Below the pieces are notes generated by a model that was not told where the DNA came from, did not search any database, and worked only from the letters and a program-made list of their open reading frames with translations. A DNA stretch of 64,000 bases from G965226155 sp965226155 (GTDB lineage Bacteria; Pseudomonadota; Gammaproteobacteria; Eutrophobiales; Eutrophobiaceae), in NCBI GenBank assembly GCA_965226155.1, contig OZ245331.1, positions 682,001 to 746,000 of the forward strand. The letters run 5' to 3'. Both the position numbers and the translations under genes were made by a program. Shown here piece after piece: positions 1 through 9,326 of the stretch. Positions within the stretch are counted from its first letter, which is position 1. Every line of letters begins with the position of its first letter.

Positions 1-1
1 A

Positions 2-886
2 GAAAAGAATGAAAGTATAGCTGTCAAAACGTTGAACCCTGAAGATATCCCATCAATTAATGCCACTATAAGCTCCTTCAAATATGGTGATTACAATCTA
101 GGGGAAATGAAACTCTTGGCAATTTCGACCGATAATAGTCTTGTACTAGACAAAATAAATTTTGACAAACCGGGTTTAAATATAAACGCTACTGGCAAAT
201 GGGTCGGGAATCCGTCCAGAACAGATACATCGGATTTTAACATCAATTTACGTGCCAATGAATTTAACAACATGTTAGAAACTTTTGGATATGACGTGGA
301 TGTAATAAAAAACGGTGAAACAAATATTGTAATCGACGCAGACTGGAATGGTTCTCCTATGGAATTTTCACTAGACAAACTTAACGGCAATCTGAATATG
401 CAAATTTCAAAAGGACAACTTCTCGATGTCAACTCGTCTGCAAGCAGACTGTTTGGCCTGCTCAGCATACAAACTCTGCCTCGAAGGCTCTCGCTCGACT
501 TTACAGACCTATTCGGCAAGGGCCTTGCCTTTGATGTTATCGAAGGAAATTTCGAAATTGAAAACGGAAATGCCTATACCAATGACTTATCATTGAAAGG
601 CCCAACCGCTGACGTGAGTATAACAGGGCGAACTGGTCTCTCAGAGCAAGATTATGATCAAAGAGCAAAAGTAACACCTAAAATTGCCGACAGTTTACCA
701 GTGGCAAGTGCTCTATTCGGGCCGGTAGGGATTGGGCTGGGTGCAGTCCTGTATTTAGCAGGCTCCATGTTTGATACGCTACATGACAATATCAGCAGTA
801 TATTGATGTATCAATATACAATAACAGGCAGCTGGAACGAGCCAGTAATAGAAAAATTCAAACAAAGCGAAGAAAATAGTGGCTGA
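2..886 (+). CDS. yhdP: YhdP family AsmA-like protein, C-terminal part (5' end outside window)
   Basis: The reading frame is open from base 2, so the gene starts before the window; the TTG at 32 is not a real start. About 295 residues remain. Their beta-rich repetitive character, the segment around 'GNLNMQISKGQLLDV', a glycine-rich hydrophobic stretch (ASALFGPVGIGLGA) and the ending 'ITGSWNEPVIEKF' are typical of the C-terminus of YhdP/AsmA-like proteins. These are large inner-membrane-anchored periplasmic bridges implicated in phospholipid transport to the outer membrane. The next gene lies 45 bases downstream on the same strand. The family call is by recognition, without an alignment. Confidence 0.8.
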   Translation, partial: EKNESIAVKTLNPEDIPSINATISSFKYGDYNLGEMKLLAISTDNSLVLDKINFDKPGLNINATGKWVGNPSRTDTSDFNINLRANEFNNMLETFGYDVDVIKNGETNIVIDADWNGSPMEFSLDKLNGNLNMQISKGQLLDVNSSASRLFGLLSIQTLPRRLSLDFTDLFGKGLAFDVIEGNFEIENGNAYTNDLSLKGPTADVSITGRTGLSEQDYDQRAKVTPKIADSLPVASALFGPVGIGLGAVLYLAGSMFDTLHDNISSILMYQYTITGSWNEPVIEKFKQSEENSG

Positions 887-930
887 TCAAGAAAGATGAA
901 ATTATTTATCTCCATACCTGAATAAAAATA

Positions 931-1362
931 ATGCAGTGGAAACCAAACGTAACTGTCGCTGCAATAGCCGAACAAGATGGTCGTTACTTGCTAGTAGAAG
1001 AAAATGCTGATGGTCATACAGTGTTCAACCAACCAGCTGGTCATTTGGAAGAAAATGAAACCCTTTTAGATGCTGTAAAACGAGAAGTATTGGAAGAAAC
1101 AGCATGGACATTTCATCCACAGTTCCTGATCGGGGTGTACCTGTATCCAAGTAAATTTACTGATATTACATACCTTAGGTTCTGTTTTTCTGGACATTGT
1201 AGCGAACAAGATACAAGCAGGAAGTTAGATATCGATATAATCAGGTCTGGCTGGCTGACAAAAGAAGAAATTGAAAATTATCAGGAAAAACTTCGTAGCC
1301 CTCTCGTACTGCGCTGTCTATATGATTATTTAACTGGGAAAAGCATCCTCTGGCTATCCTGA
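931..1362 (+). CDS. nudJ: NudJ-like Nudix hydrolase
   Basis: This is a 143-residue protein with a nearly perfect Nudix box at residues 37-59: G37, E43, then R51-E52-V-L-E55-E56, with alanine where the box usually has its last glycine. The acidic REVLEE helix binds the catalytic Mg2+ that hydrolyses nucleoside diphosphate-linked substrates. It sits 46 bases upstream of mnmA on the same strand, the same arrangement as E. coli nudJ (ymfB)-mnmA, where NudJ acts on nucleoside tri- and diphosphates and HMP-PP. The symbol rests on this context and length; exact substrate is inferred. Confidence 0.85.
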   Translation: MQWKPNVTVAAIAEQDGRYLLVEENADGHTVFNQPAGHLEENETLLDAVKREVLEETAWTFHPQFLIGVYLYPSKFTDITYLRFCFSGHCSEQDTSRKLDIDIIRSGWLTKEEIENYQEKLRSPLVLRCLYDYLTGKSILWLS

Positions 1363-1408
1363 ATGACTGCCTGACTGTAGATCCCAAGTAACTCTTAAGT
1401 AGATACAA

Positions 1409-2488
1409 ATGAAAATAATCGTTGGCATATCTGGCGGTGTTGATTCTTCTGTTACAGCATTGATTCTCAAGCAACAAGGCCATGAGGTCGAAGCTTTGTT
1501 TATGAAAAATTGGCACGAGGAACACAAAGATGGCACCTGTACATGGGAAGCGGATATTGAAGATGCACTGAAAGTATGCGAAACACTAGATATACCTCTC
1601 AATACTATTGATCTATCTTCTGAATACTGGGAAAGCGTATTTAAATCTTTTCTACAAGATTACCAGCGAGGCGTTACTCCGAATCCCGACATACTTTGTA
1701 ACCAGGAAATAAAATTCAAGGCCTTTATGGATCATGCGCTAAACCTAGGTGCAGAAAAAATTGCTACCGGTCATTATGCAAGAACCCAACATAATAATCA
1801 GCAAGTTAACTTGCTAAAAGCGGTTGATCCCAACAAGGACCAATCATATTTCTTATGTCGCCTGACACAAATCCAACTGTCGAAATCATTGTTCCCGGTT
1901 GGAGAATTACATAAGAATGACGTACGAAAATTGGCAACTAATGCAAAACTAGTCACACATGACAAGAAAGACAGTACTGGCATTTGTTTTGTCGGCGAGC
2001 GACCATTCCGTGACTTTCTGAGCCAATATATACCAATATGTAAGGGTGAAATTCAGGCGGTAGATGGCCAAGTAATCGGCGAACACAATGGCGCATTTTT
2101 TTACACCATCGGACAACGACAAGGTCTTGGAATCGGGGGAGTTTTCGATGCTCCTGAGGGCCCGTGGTATGTAGTTAATAAGGACACCAGCAATAACATA
2201 CTGTATGTGGCACAAGGACACGACAACCCGTTATTATTCAGTCAGGGAATAAATGCTTCATCACTCCATTGGATAGCCAGCGCAGCACCTGACGTACCAT
2301 TCCGATGTTCGGCAAAAACCAGATACAGACAAATTGACCAACCCTGCACCATCGAGAGTATTGAACAGGATTCCGGAAAAATTGTGTTTGACAAGCCACA
2401 GCGTGCAGTTACATCTGGTCAGTATATTGTTTTTTATAAAGGTGATGCCTGTCTTGGTGGTGGGATCATTGACAAAGCTTGGTCTTAA
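1409..2488 (+). CDS. mnmA: tRNA-specific 2-thiouridylase MnmA
   Basis: MnmA adds sulfur to C2 of uridine-34 in the Lys, Glu and Gln tRNAs, receiving sulfur from the Tus relay. The 359-residue protein has the ATP-pyrophosphatase P-loop GGVDSS at residues 9-14, the first catalytic cysteine at Cys97 in NPDILCN, and the second at Cys193 in DSTGICFVGER, where the family expects the persulfide/disulfide pair. The C-terminal beta-barrel region is complete. In E. coli hflD and purB follow; here acnA follows and purB is 38 kb away. Cytoplasmic, no anomaly seen. Confidence 0.97.
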   Translation: MKIIVGISGGVDSSVTALILKQQGHEVEALFMKNWHEEHKDGTCTWEADIEDALKVCETLDIPLNTIDLSSEYWESVFKSFLQDYQRGVTPNPDILCNQEIKFKAFMDHALNLGAEKIATGHYARTQHNNQQVNLLKAVDPNKDQSYFLCRLTQIQLSKSLFPVGELHKNDVRKLATNAKLVTHDKKDSTGICFVGERPFRDFLSQYIPICKGEIQAVDGQVIGEHNGAFFYTIGQRQGLGIGGVFDAPEGPWYVVNKDTSNNILYVAQGHDNPLLFSQGINASSLHWIASAAPDVPFRCSAKTRYRQIDQPCTIESIEQDSGKIVFDKPQRAVTSGQYIVFYKGDACLGGGIIDKAWS

Positions 2489-2499
2489 ACAGTCAAAAC

Positions 2500-2587
2500 A
2501 CAACGTTTTAACCAAACCTACTGTTGTCGTCTCATGAAATATCGCATAATGCACAGCCTTATGCAGGACATGCTATCGGAGTGATTT
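2500..2587 (+). promoter_or_regulatory. possible acnA promoter and ribosome binding site
   Basis: The 99-base gap before acnA contains a possible TGTTGT / 17-base spacer / CATAAT pair, a short inverted repeat GCATAA...TTATGC (6-base arms), and GGAG seven bases before the ATG. The Shine-Dalgarno is clear; the promoter call is weak and by eye. Confidence 0.3.
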
Positions 2588-5260
2588 ATGAAAAATAGTT
2601 TCAATACTAAAAAACCATTAAAAGTTAATAATAAAGAGTATCAAATATTCTCACTTCCGGCCCTGGCTGCTGAAGGAGACGTATCCCACCTCCCTTTCTC
2701 CCTGAAAATATTACTGGAGAACCTATTACGTCATGAAGATGAAATAAATATCACTCGAGATGACATTATGGCACTAGTGAACTGGGACCCTAATACCGAT
2801 TTGGACACTGAGATAGCATTTACACCAGCACGCGTTCTTATGCAGGATTTTACAGGCGTCCCGGCAATTGTAGACCTAGCTGCCATGCGTGACGCCATGC
2901 AAAAACTGGGAGGAGATCCGAAAAAAATTAATCCGTTATCACCAGCAGAATTAGTAATCGATCACTCAGTACAGGTTGACGTTTTCGGTACACAAGATGC
3001 GCTTGAAAAAAACGCGGTGATAGAATTTAGCAGGAACCAAGAACGATATGAATTTTTACGATGGGGCCAACAAGCCTTTTCAAATTTCGAAGTCGTCCCG
3101 CCAGATACCGGGATCGTTCATCAAATTAATTTAGAGTACCTGGCACGAACAGTTTTTTCACAGGAAAAAAACGGCCAATTTTATGCCTATCCGGACTCAC
3201 TAGTTGGCACTGATTCCCATACCACAATGATTAATGGATTGGGAATTCTAGGTTGGGGTGTAGGCGGGATTGAAGCGGAAGCGGCAATGCTAGGGCAACC
3301 CATTACAATGCTAATCCCTGACGTGGTTGGTTTCAAACTGACGGGGAAACTGCCAGAAGGCGCAACAGCCACCGATCTTGTTCTTACTATCGTTGAAATG
3401 CTGAGGAAAAAAGGTGTTGTCGGTAAATTTGTCGAGTTCTATGGCACTGGCCTTGACTATCTACCACTCGCAGATAGGGCAACGATCGCTAACATGTCAC
3501 CTGAATATGGTGCTACCTGTGGGATTTTTCCAATTGATAAGGAAACAATTGCTTACCTGCGCCTGTCTGGGCGCACTAAAGAACAGGTTATGTTGGTCGA
3601 AACCTACGCTAAGGAGCAAGAGTTCTGGAGAGATGACAATAGTGTAGACGCGAAATATTCTGACGTGCTCCAACTCGACATGAAAACTATCGTCCCTAGT
3701 ATTGCCGGTCCGAAACGGCCGCAGGACCGTATTGCTATAAGCGATGCTAAAAAGATCATCAGTCAATGCCTCCAAGAAGGTCAAGCCGAAATATCAACTA
3801 AAGATAATAAAGTTGAAACAGTCAAGACTGAGACAGGAAAAACGTTTAGCCTTACTGATGGAGATGTCGTCATTGCTGCAATTACTTCATGTACTAATAC
3901 ATCCAATCCAAACGTGATGATCGGAGCAGGAATTCTCGCTAAAAAAGCTACAGAGAAGGGACTTAAAGTCAAACCATGGGTAAAAACCAGCTTAGCTCCC
4001 GGATCGTTGGTTGTTCACTATTACCTTAAGAAGGCTGGTTTGGACCGCTACCTAAATGACCTAGGATTTAATATTGTGGGTTATGGTTGTACAACTTGTA
4101 TTGGCAATTCCGGGCCACTTAAAGAACCCATCACCAAAGCAATAAAGAAATCCGATCTTATTGTCAGTTCCATTCTTTCAGGTAATCGTAATTTTGAAGG
4201 ACGAATCCATTCGGAAGTTAAAATGAACTTTTTAGCTTCGCCACCCTTGGTAGTTGCATATGCTCTTGCAGGTACCATGATTATCGATATCACCAGCGAA
4301 CCACTGGGTCAGGATTTGGATGGTAAAGACGTTTATCTGAAAGATATCTGGCCAAGCCAGAAAGAGATCGCAGAGACTATCGCCCGCACCATTAACTCGG
4401 AGATGTTTAAGAGCAGCTATAAAAATATTTATACAGGCGACTCACGCTGGTCGGGTATGAATATCACTGCATCTGAACAGTATCAATGGAACGACCAATC
4501 TACCTATGTTAAAAATCCGCCATACTTTGAGAACATGGGAATAATCGCAGATACAATCGAACCGATCAAAAATGCAAGGGTGCTAGCCAAGCTGGGTGAC
4601 AGCATTACCACTGATCATATCTCACCTGCTGGAAAGATAACGGCAGACAGTCCCGCTGGGAAATATTTAATAGAGAATGGAGTCAAACCGGTTGATTTCA
4701 ATTCCTACGGTTCCAGACGTGGAAATCATCAAGTCATGATGCGCGGAACATTCGCCAACATCCGCTTGCAGAACCAACTGGCGCCTGGCACTGAAGGCGG
4801 CTGGACATCACACCAACCTACTGGTGAACAAATGACAATTTACGATGCATCGATGCGCTACCAGATGGAAAATATTCCATTGATAATCCTTGCTGGCAAA
4901 GAGTATGGAACAGGCTCTTCCAGAGACTGGGCAGCTAAAGGAACCCTGCTGTTAGGTGCAAGAGCCGTCATTGCTAAAAGCTTTGAACGCATCCATCGAT
5001 CTAACCTGGTCGGAATGGGAGTACTACCGCTAACATTTAAGCAAAATGATGATGCTGATAGCCTTGGATTGACCGGCAAGGAAATCTATACAATTGGAGA
5101 GATAGAAACAGGTGCAAAGGAAGCCACGGTCCATGTTCAATCAGACAATGGTAAAACTTTAGATTTCAAAGTCTCTGTCCGGATTGATACCCCTAAAGAA
5201 TGGGAATATTACAACAATGGTGGCATTCTGCCTTATGTACTAAGACAGCTTGTAGCTTGA
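2588..5260 (+). CDS. acnA: aconitate hydratase A
   Basis: Aconitase interconverts citrate and isocitrate in the TCA cycle. The 890-residue length matches the AcnA/IRP1 type. The three [4Fe-4S] ligands are present at Cys435 (SCTNTSNP) and Cys501/Cys504 (GCTTCIGNSG). The C-terminal swivel domain carries the DRW-type substrate loop region (SSRDWAAKGT). A GGAG ribosome site precedes the ATG by seven bases. The downstream neighbour is convergent. With fumC at 6.3 kb and a CoA-ligase subunit at the window end it belongs to a TCA-type central metabolism. No sign of decay. Confidence 0.97.
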   Translation: MKNSFNTKKPLKVNNKEYQIFSLPALAAEGDVSHLPFSLKILLENLLRHEDEINITRDDIMALVNWDPNTDLDTEIAFTPARVLMQDFTGVPAIVDLAAMRDAMQKLGGDPKKINPLSPAELVIDHSVQVDVFGTQDALEKNAVIEFSRNQERYEFLRWGQQAFSNFEVVPPDTGIVHQINLEYLARTVFSQEKNGQFYAYPDSLVGTDSHTTMINGLGILGWGVGGIEAEAAMLGQPITMLIPDVVGFKLTGKLPEGATATDLVLTIVEMLRKKGVVGKFVEFYGTGLDYLPLADRATIANMSPEYGATCGIFPIDKETIAYLRLSGRTKEQVMLVETYAKEQEFWRDDNSVDAKYSDVLQLDMKTIVPSIAGPKRPQDRIAISDAKKIISQCLQEGQAEISTKDNKVETVKTETGKTFSLTDGDVVIAAITSCTNTSNPNVMIGAGILAKKATEKGLKVKPWVKTSLAPGSLVVHYYLKKAGLDRYLNDLGFNIVGYGCTTCIGNSGPLKEPITKAIKKSDLIVSSILSGNRNFEGRIHSEVKMNFLASPPLVVAYALAGTMIIDITSEPLGQDLDGKDVYLKDIWPSQKEIAETIARTINSEMFKSSYKNIYTGDSRWSGMNITASEQYQWNDQSTYVKNPPYFENMGIIADTIEPIKNARVLAKLGDSITTDHISPAGKITADSPAGKYLIENGVKPVDFNSYGSRRGNHQVMMRGTFANIRLQNQLAPGTEGGWTSHQPTGEQMTIYDASMRYQMENIPLIILAGKEYGTGSSRDWAAKGTLLLGARAVIAKSFERIHRSNLVGMGVLPLTFKQNDDADSLGLTGKEIYTIGEIETGAKEATVHVQSDNGKTLDFKVSVRIDTPKEWEYYNNGGILPYVLRQLVA

Positions 5261-5325
5261 TTTATTGTCGTTGATACATCGAGCTTAAAGGTGAAGAACA
5301 TTCCGGATTTGTTCCAGACGATTTG

Positions 5326-5895
5326 TTAGTGGACACGCATCTGAGACTGATCGTCATCCAATAAACGCCAGGTGGCCTGACTGCAACCTTGTGTCAACAG
5401 GTTACAGAACATAAACAACATCGATTTATTCAGGTTTAGGGTAATGCCCTGGCCATTTTCAGGAGGTATCTCCAAAACTAGAATGTTATCTGCATCGGAT
5501 TTAAATTTCATCCCGAAGGCTAGTATCCCGGGTTCCCCAAGCGGAAAATTAACTATTTTATCATATTCATAACGCTTTTCCATCGAACCATCTTTAAACA
5601 TCTGTTTTATTTCCGGGCTTGAAGCAACCGTGGGCTCACCGCCGTATTTATCCATCTCCTTAGACAACTGATTAAGCAGTAAACCGGCAAATCGTCGCGT
5701 CAACCAGATTCGAAATTCATCACCTTTTTTAGTATTAATACGTAGCATTAACCTGTCCTCGTTGGGAACGTTGGTAATGTTCATCTGATGGAATTGATCA
5801 GTCATCGGGCACGTAATTCGCCTAAAAGTCGTTGTTGAGAAACAGAATTCTGATTCTAATGACTGATTAGAGAAATCAATCTCAAAACCCTCCAC
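5326..5895 (-). CDS. conserved-looking protein of unknown function paired with a response regulator
   Basis: I do not recognise this protein confidently. The frame gives 189 residues from a GTG at 5895 that overlaps the end of the response regulator by 14 bases; an ATG at 5805 (160 residues, starting MTDQFHQM) is a reasonable alternative, since the first 30 residues look unlike a structured start. The body is soluble, with no membrane segment or signal peptide, and contains LMLRINTKKGDEFRIWLTRR, a short RMD/KYGGEP region and a C-terminal LNLNKSMLFMFCNLL helix. Translational overlap with the CheY-like regulator suggests co-expression and perhaps a joint function. Function unknown. Confidence 0.6.
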   Translation of the reverse strand: MEGFEIDFSNQSLESEFCFSTTTFRRITCPMTDQFHQMNITNVPNEDRLMLRINTKKGDEFRIWLTRRFAGLLLNQLSKEMDKYGGEPTVASSPEIKQMFKDGSMEKRYEYDKIVNFPLGEPGILAFGMKFKSDADNILVLEIPPENGQGITLNLNKSMLFMFCNLLTQGCSQATWRLLDDDQSQMRVH

Positions 5896-6253
5896 CTTTT
5901 TGCAAAAAACGGTCTAGGATGCTCTCAACATCCCGCATCTCCATAGTTTTTAGAATATATTCATCACATCCGACGTCATTTGCTCGTTGACGATCTTCGT
6001 CAGATTCTGAGCCTGTCAACACGACTATTGGGTTTGTAAAACCCTGTTTTCTCAGCAACTGCGTAGTTTCAAAGCCATCAATATCAGGCATTTTAAGATC
6101 CATTAATACCAGATCAGGCGGCGACTCCTGGCAGATGCGTATTGCATCTTTCCCACCACTGGCAGTAACCAATTGATAACCAGATTGCGACAATACTAAT
6201 GTCACTAGTTCGATAATATCTTCATTGTCATCCGTTATCAGCACGGTTTTCAT
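5882..6253 (-). CDS. single-domain CheY-like response regulator
   Basis: This 123-residue protein is only a receiver domain. The acidic pocket is D8/D9, the phosphoacceptor is D52 in LVLMDLKMPDIDG, and the conserved switch residues are T80 and K102, so it should be phosphorylatable. There is no DNA-binding or output domain, so it likely acts by protein contact or as a phosphorelay shuttle. No histidine kinase is adjacent. It lies 33 bases after fumC on the same strand and overlaps the unknown gene that follows. An AGGAGACAAC-like ribosome site precedes the ATG. Confidence 0.93.
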   Translation of the reverse strand: MKTVLITDDNEDIIELVTLVLSQSGYQLVTASGGKDAIRICQESPPDLVLMDLKMPDIDGFETTQLLRKQGFTNPIVVLTGSESDEDRQRANDVGCDEYILKTMEMRDVESILDRFLQKGGGF

Positions 6254-6286
6254 ATGTTGTCTCCTTCCTGATTGAGTAAGTGCTTA

Positions 6287-7675
6287 TTATTTTACTATTC
6301 CACCTTTAGTCATGTTAGCCGGGTCGAGGAGTTTGTCCAGATCCGAGTCTGACAAATCTGTCATCTGCTTTGCTACTTCCCGAATTGGAAGTTTCTTAGC
6401 GTATGCTTCCTTGGCAATCTGTGCGCCCTTCTCATAGCCGATAACTGCATTTAACGCTGTCACTAAAATTGGATTCTTTCCCAAAGCTACATTGAGTTGA
6501 TCCAGATTCACAGTAAATCCACTGATAGCCTTGTCAGCAAGTAAATGTGATGCATTGGTAAGAATTTCGATACTTTGCAATAAATTAAATGCTATCACCG
6601 GTAACATCACATTCAGTTGAAAGTTACCTGACTGCCCAGCAACTGTGATAGTCGTGTCATTTCCCATAACCTGGGCACATACCATAGTCACGGCTTCTGG
6701 AATAACTGGGTTTACTTTACCAGGCATGATACTACTACCAGGTTGCAGTGCCGGCAGTGCGATTTCAGCCAGACCTGCAAGTGGACCACTATTCATCCAA
6801 CGGAGGTCATTGGCAATTTTCATCAAGCTAACACTCAGTGTTTTCAGTTGACCGCTCATTTCAACCGCAGCATCTTGCGAACTCAGCCCTTCGAAAAAAT
6901 TTTCTTTTAATTTAAATTCTACCCCACTTAACTCTGAAAGGTTTTTCGCAAATATTGTAGCCAGTTCAGGGTGCGCATTTATTCCAGTTCCAACAGCGGT
7001 ACCCCCCAGCGGCAATAGATGTAGTCGCCTCTCTGCATCACAGATACGCCCTATCCCTTGGCGAACCTGAGTTTCCCATCCACTTAATTCCTGTCCCATA
7101 GTTACCGGCATTGCATCCATCAAATGAGTCCTCCCGGTCTTTATCGTCCCGGAAAGTTGCGCTGATTTTTTAGAAATCGTTTCTGCAATATGTTCAAGTG
7201 CAGGTAATAGCTTCTCATGAATAAGCATGGTGGCACTAACATGTATCGCAGTCGGAATGACATCATTACTACTCTGCCCCATATTGACATGATCATTCGG
7301 GTGGACAGTACTACCTAACTGCTTGCTTGCAAGGTTTGCAATAACTTCATTGCAATTCATATTAGAGCTGGTCCCGGATCCCGTTTGGAAAACATCGATA
7401 GGAAACTCCTTATCATGCCGCCCATCGGCTACTTCCTTTGCAGCAGTAGTTATTGCAACAGACATATCTTTGTCCATCAACCCAAGGTCACTATTCGACT
7501 TGGCTACTGAGGATTTAATAAAACCCATAGCACGAATAAAAGCACGTGGAACTCGCAAACCGCTAATGGGAAAATTTTCCACCGCACGTTGTGTTTGTGC
7601 TGCATACAAGGCATCAACAGGGACATTTACCTCCCCCATGCTATCCTTTTCCGTACGACATTTGGTTTTTCCCAT
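6287..7675 (-). CDS. fumC: class II fumarate hydratase
   Basis: FumC interconverts fumarate and malate without an iron-sulfur cluster. The start was placed at the ATG at 7675 (462 residues, beginning MGKTKCRTEKDS) because GGAGG stands seven bases upstream and this is the usual family length; the frame stays open upstream to 7798, but that extension is not family-like. The fumarase/aspartase signature GSSIMPGKVNP and the GTGINAHPE substrate loop are present. Pairing with acnA upstream of it gives two TCA enzymes within 5 kb. The response regulator follows after 33 bases. Confidence 0.96.
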   Translation of the reverse strand: MGKTKCRTEKDSMGEVNVPVDALYAAQTQRAVENFPISGLRVPRAFIRAMGFIKSSVAKSNSDLGLMDKDMSVAITTAAKEVADGRHDKEFPIDVFQTGSGTSSNMNCNEVIANLASKQLGSTVHPNDHVNMGQSSNDVIPTAIHVSATMLIHEKLLPALEHIAETISKKSAQLSGTIKTGRTHLMDAMPVTMGQELSGWETQVRQGIGRICDAERRLHLLPLGGTAVGTGINAHPELATIFAKNLSELSGVEFKLKENFFEGLSSQDAAVEMSGQLKTLSVSLMKIANDLRWMNSGPLAGLAEIALPALQPGSSIMPGKVNPVIPEAVTMVCAQVMGNDTTITVAGQSGNFQLNVMLPVIAFNLLQSIEILTNASHLLADKAISGFTVNLDQLNVALGKNPILVTALNAVIGYEKGAQIAKEAYAKKLPIREVAKQMTDLSDSDLDKLLDPANMTKGGIVK

Positions 7676-7831
7676 GTACCATCCTCCAAGTTTAATAATC
7701 GAATGATATATCATAGTACGATTAATAAAAGTCCCTGTTGAAAAAATACCCCAGTAGGCAAAACAGGCCCTAAATGCAGGGAAATGCAGCATATTCAATA
7801 TTCTTAAAAAACAGCCTGCGATTGTGAAGTA

Positions 7832-8323
7832 ATGGAACCGATCTCCATGGTTAGCTCACCAATAGATCAATCATCCTCAACAATCGTAGAAAATTTTAAT
7901 AACAATAAAGCGGTTGATCCTGTAAATAGAACTGAAGAGTCAAACAAGCAAATAGACATCGGCAATACCCGCTATTTGTTTGTCGTTGCAGATCACACTA
8001 CAGAGGAATTAAAATCACTTTTGCTACGTGCTGACGAATTGGCGCGTTCAGGAGTTGCTGATCCTAATGAGCTTGACATTGCCCTAGTAATACACGGACC
8101 CACGGTTGGAATGTTTACTGAGGAAAATTATGAAAATAATAGGGAAATGATCGACCTGGTAGCCAAACTAGATGCATTCAAGGTCATTGATCTCAAGATC
8201 TGTGAAATGTCCATGTCAAATATGTGGGTAAGTAGTGAACAAGTACCCCGTTTCATTGAATCCGTACCATTTGCGCCTGACGAAATAAACCGATTGAAAA
8301 ATAACGGCTATTTCAATCTGTAA
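7832..8323 (+). CDS. DsrE-like (DsrE/F fold) protein
   Basis: The protein has 163 residues. The first 45 are polar and asparagine/serine-rich, probably disordered. From about residue 47 (TRYLFVVADHTTEELKSLLLRA) it follows the DsrE/YchN alpha-beta pattern, with LVIHGPTVGMF, then LKICEMSMSNMWV, where DsrE-like proteins often carry a reactive cysteine, and a final VPFAPDEINRL segment. DsrE-type proteins handle sulfur transfer, or are of unknown function when alone. No dsr, tus or sox genes are nearby, so sulfur transfer is only an inference. It is divergent from fumC and converges on thiL. Confidence 0.6.
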   Translation: MEPISMVSSPIDQSSSTIVENFNNNKAVDPVNRTEESNKQIDIGNTRYLFVVADHTTEELKSLLLRADELARSGVADPNELDIALVIHGPTVGMFTEENYENNREMIDLVAKLDAFKVIDLKICEMSMSNMWVSSEQVPRFIESVPFAPDEINRLKNNGYFNL

Positions 8324-8351
8324 TGCTAGCTGGTAAGACCAGAGTGTAAGT

Positions 8352-9314
8352 TTAGAAATGTCTGTATCCAGTATGAGATACAGTGCAAGGTTTACCATCA
8401 ACTGAAAGCCATATCAGTTTTTTACCCTCAGTAATCGTGCCAATTCTAGTAACCGAACATTTAGATTTTTGCTCTATATCGGTGATCGCATCTGCATATG
8501 CGTCAGGCATAGTGAAGCATAATTCATAATCATCTCCAGACCCTAGGCAGATTTTCCATTTCATCTCATCTAATAAATCATTTGATTCCGGGCAGACAGG
8601 AATCCTAGCTAACTCAATTTCAGCACCGACCGAACTCGAATTCAGAATATGTTGAAGATCGCTTATTAAGCCATCAGAAATATCAATTGCTGCGCTGGCT
8701 ATATTTCGTATCGCAATACCTGTTTCGATCCGAGGGACGGGTCGGTACAGCCTTGCCAAGCACGGCTCGGGTATCTTGGCAAATTGCTTTATCTCTTCTT
8801 CTAATATAGCCAGTGCTAGTGCTGCCTTCCCAAGACAGTCAGTCACATAAATCCCATCACCAGGCTTTGCACCCGAACGCGTTAGTGCAGTACCGTTAGG
8901 CACCGTACCAATAATCTGAACCGTAACCGAAAGTGGCCCCTGTGACAGATCACCACCAATTAAGTTGATATTGAATTTGGTTGCCAACTCGAGAAAGCCG
9001 GCTGTAAAACGTTCAATCCAGCCACGGTTACTATCAGGAAGCGTCAATGACAATGTGACCCATAATGGATCAGCTGCCATTGCTGCCATATCACTGACAT
9101 TGACAGCCAATGATTTATATCCCACATCAAAAGAATCCGTATCACTAAAAAAATGAACACCACTTACCAGCGTATCGGTTGAAATTGCAAGATGATGCCC
9201 AGCAGGAGATGAGACGATAGCTGCGTCGTCACCAATTCCACAAATTACAGTCGAGTTCGACCCAGTTGCATTTTTAAAAAAATGTTCGATAATTTCGAAT
9301 TCGGAAGAAACCAT
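8352..9314 (-). CDS. thiL: thiamine-monophosphate kinase ThiL
   Basis: ThiL phosphorylates thiamine monophosphate to the cofactor thiamine diphosphate. The 320-residue protein has the family N-terminal GIGDDAAIV nucleotide/Mg2+ loop, STDTLVSGVHFF, the NLIGGDLSQGP loop, and SAAIDISDGLISDL and SGDDYELCF, all standard AIR-synthase-like superfamily motifs. It is the last gene of the glyA-nrdR-rib-nusB-thiL run and starts 12 bases after nusB ends. pgpA, which often follows thiL, is absent here. The stop lies 29 bases from the convergent DsrE-like gene. Confidence 0.96.
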   Translation of the reverse strand: MVSSEFEIIEHFFKNATGSNSTVICGIGDDAAIVSSPAGHHLAISTDTLVSGVHFFSDTDSFDVGYKSLAVNVSDMAAMAADPLWVTLSLTLPDSNRGWIERFTAGFLELATKFNINLIGGDLSQGPLSVTVQIIGTVPNGTALTRSGAKPGDGIYVTDCLGKAALALAILEEEIKQFAKIPEPCLARLYRPVPRIETGIAIRNIASAAIDISDGLISDLQHILNSSSVGAEIELARIPVCPESNDLLDEMKWKICLGSGDDYELCFTMPDAYADAITDIEQKSKCSVTRIGTITEGKKLIWLSVDGKPCTVSHTGYRHF

Positions 9315-9326
9315 CTATTTCGTTCA

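Noticed and set aside
7676..7798. Longer fumC with 41 extra residues.
   Set aside because: The extension does not look like FumC, and GGAGG stands at the right distance before the ATG at 7675.
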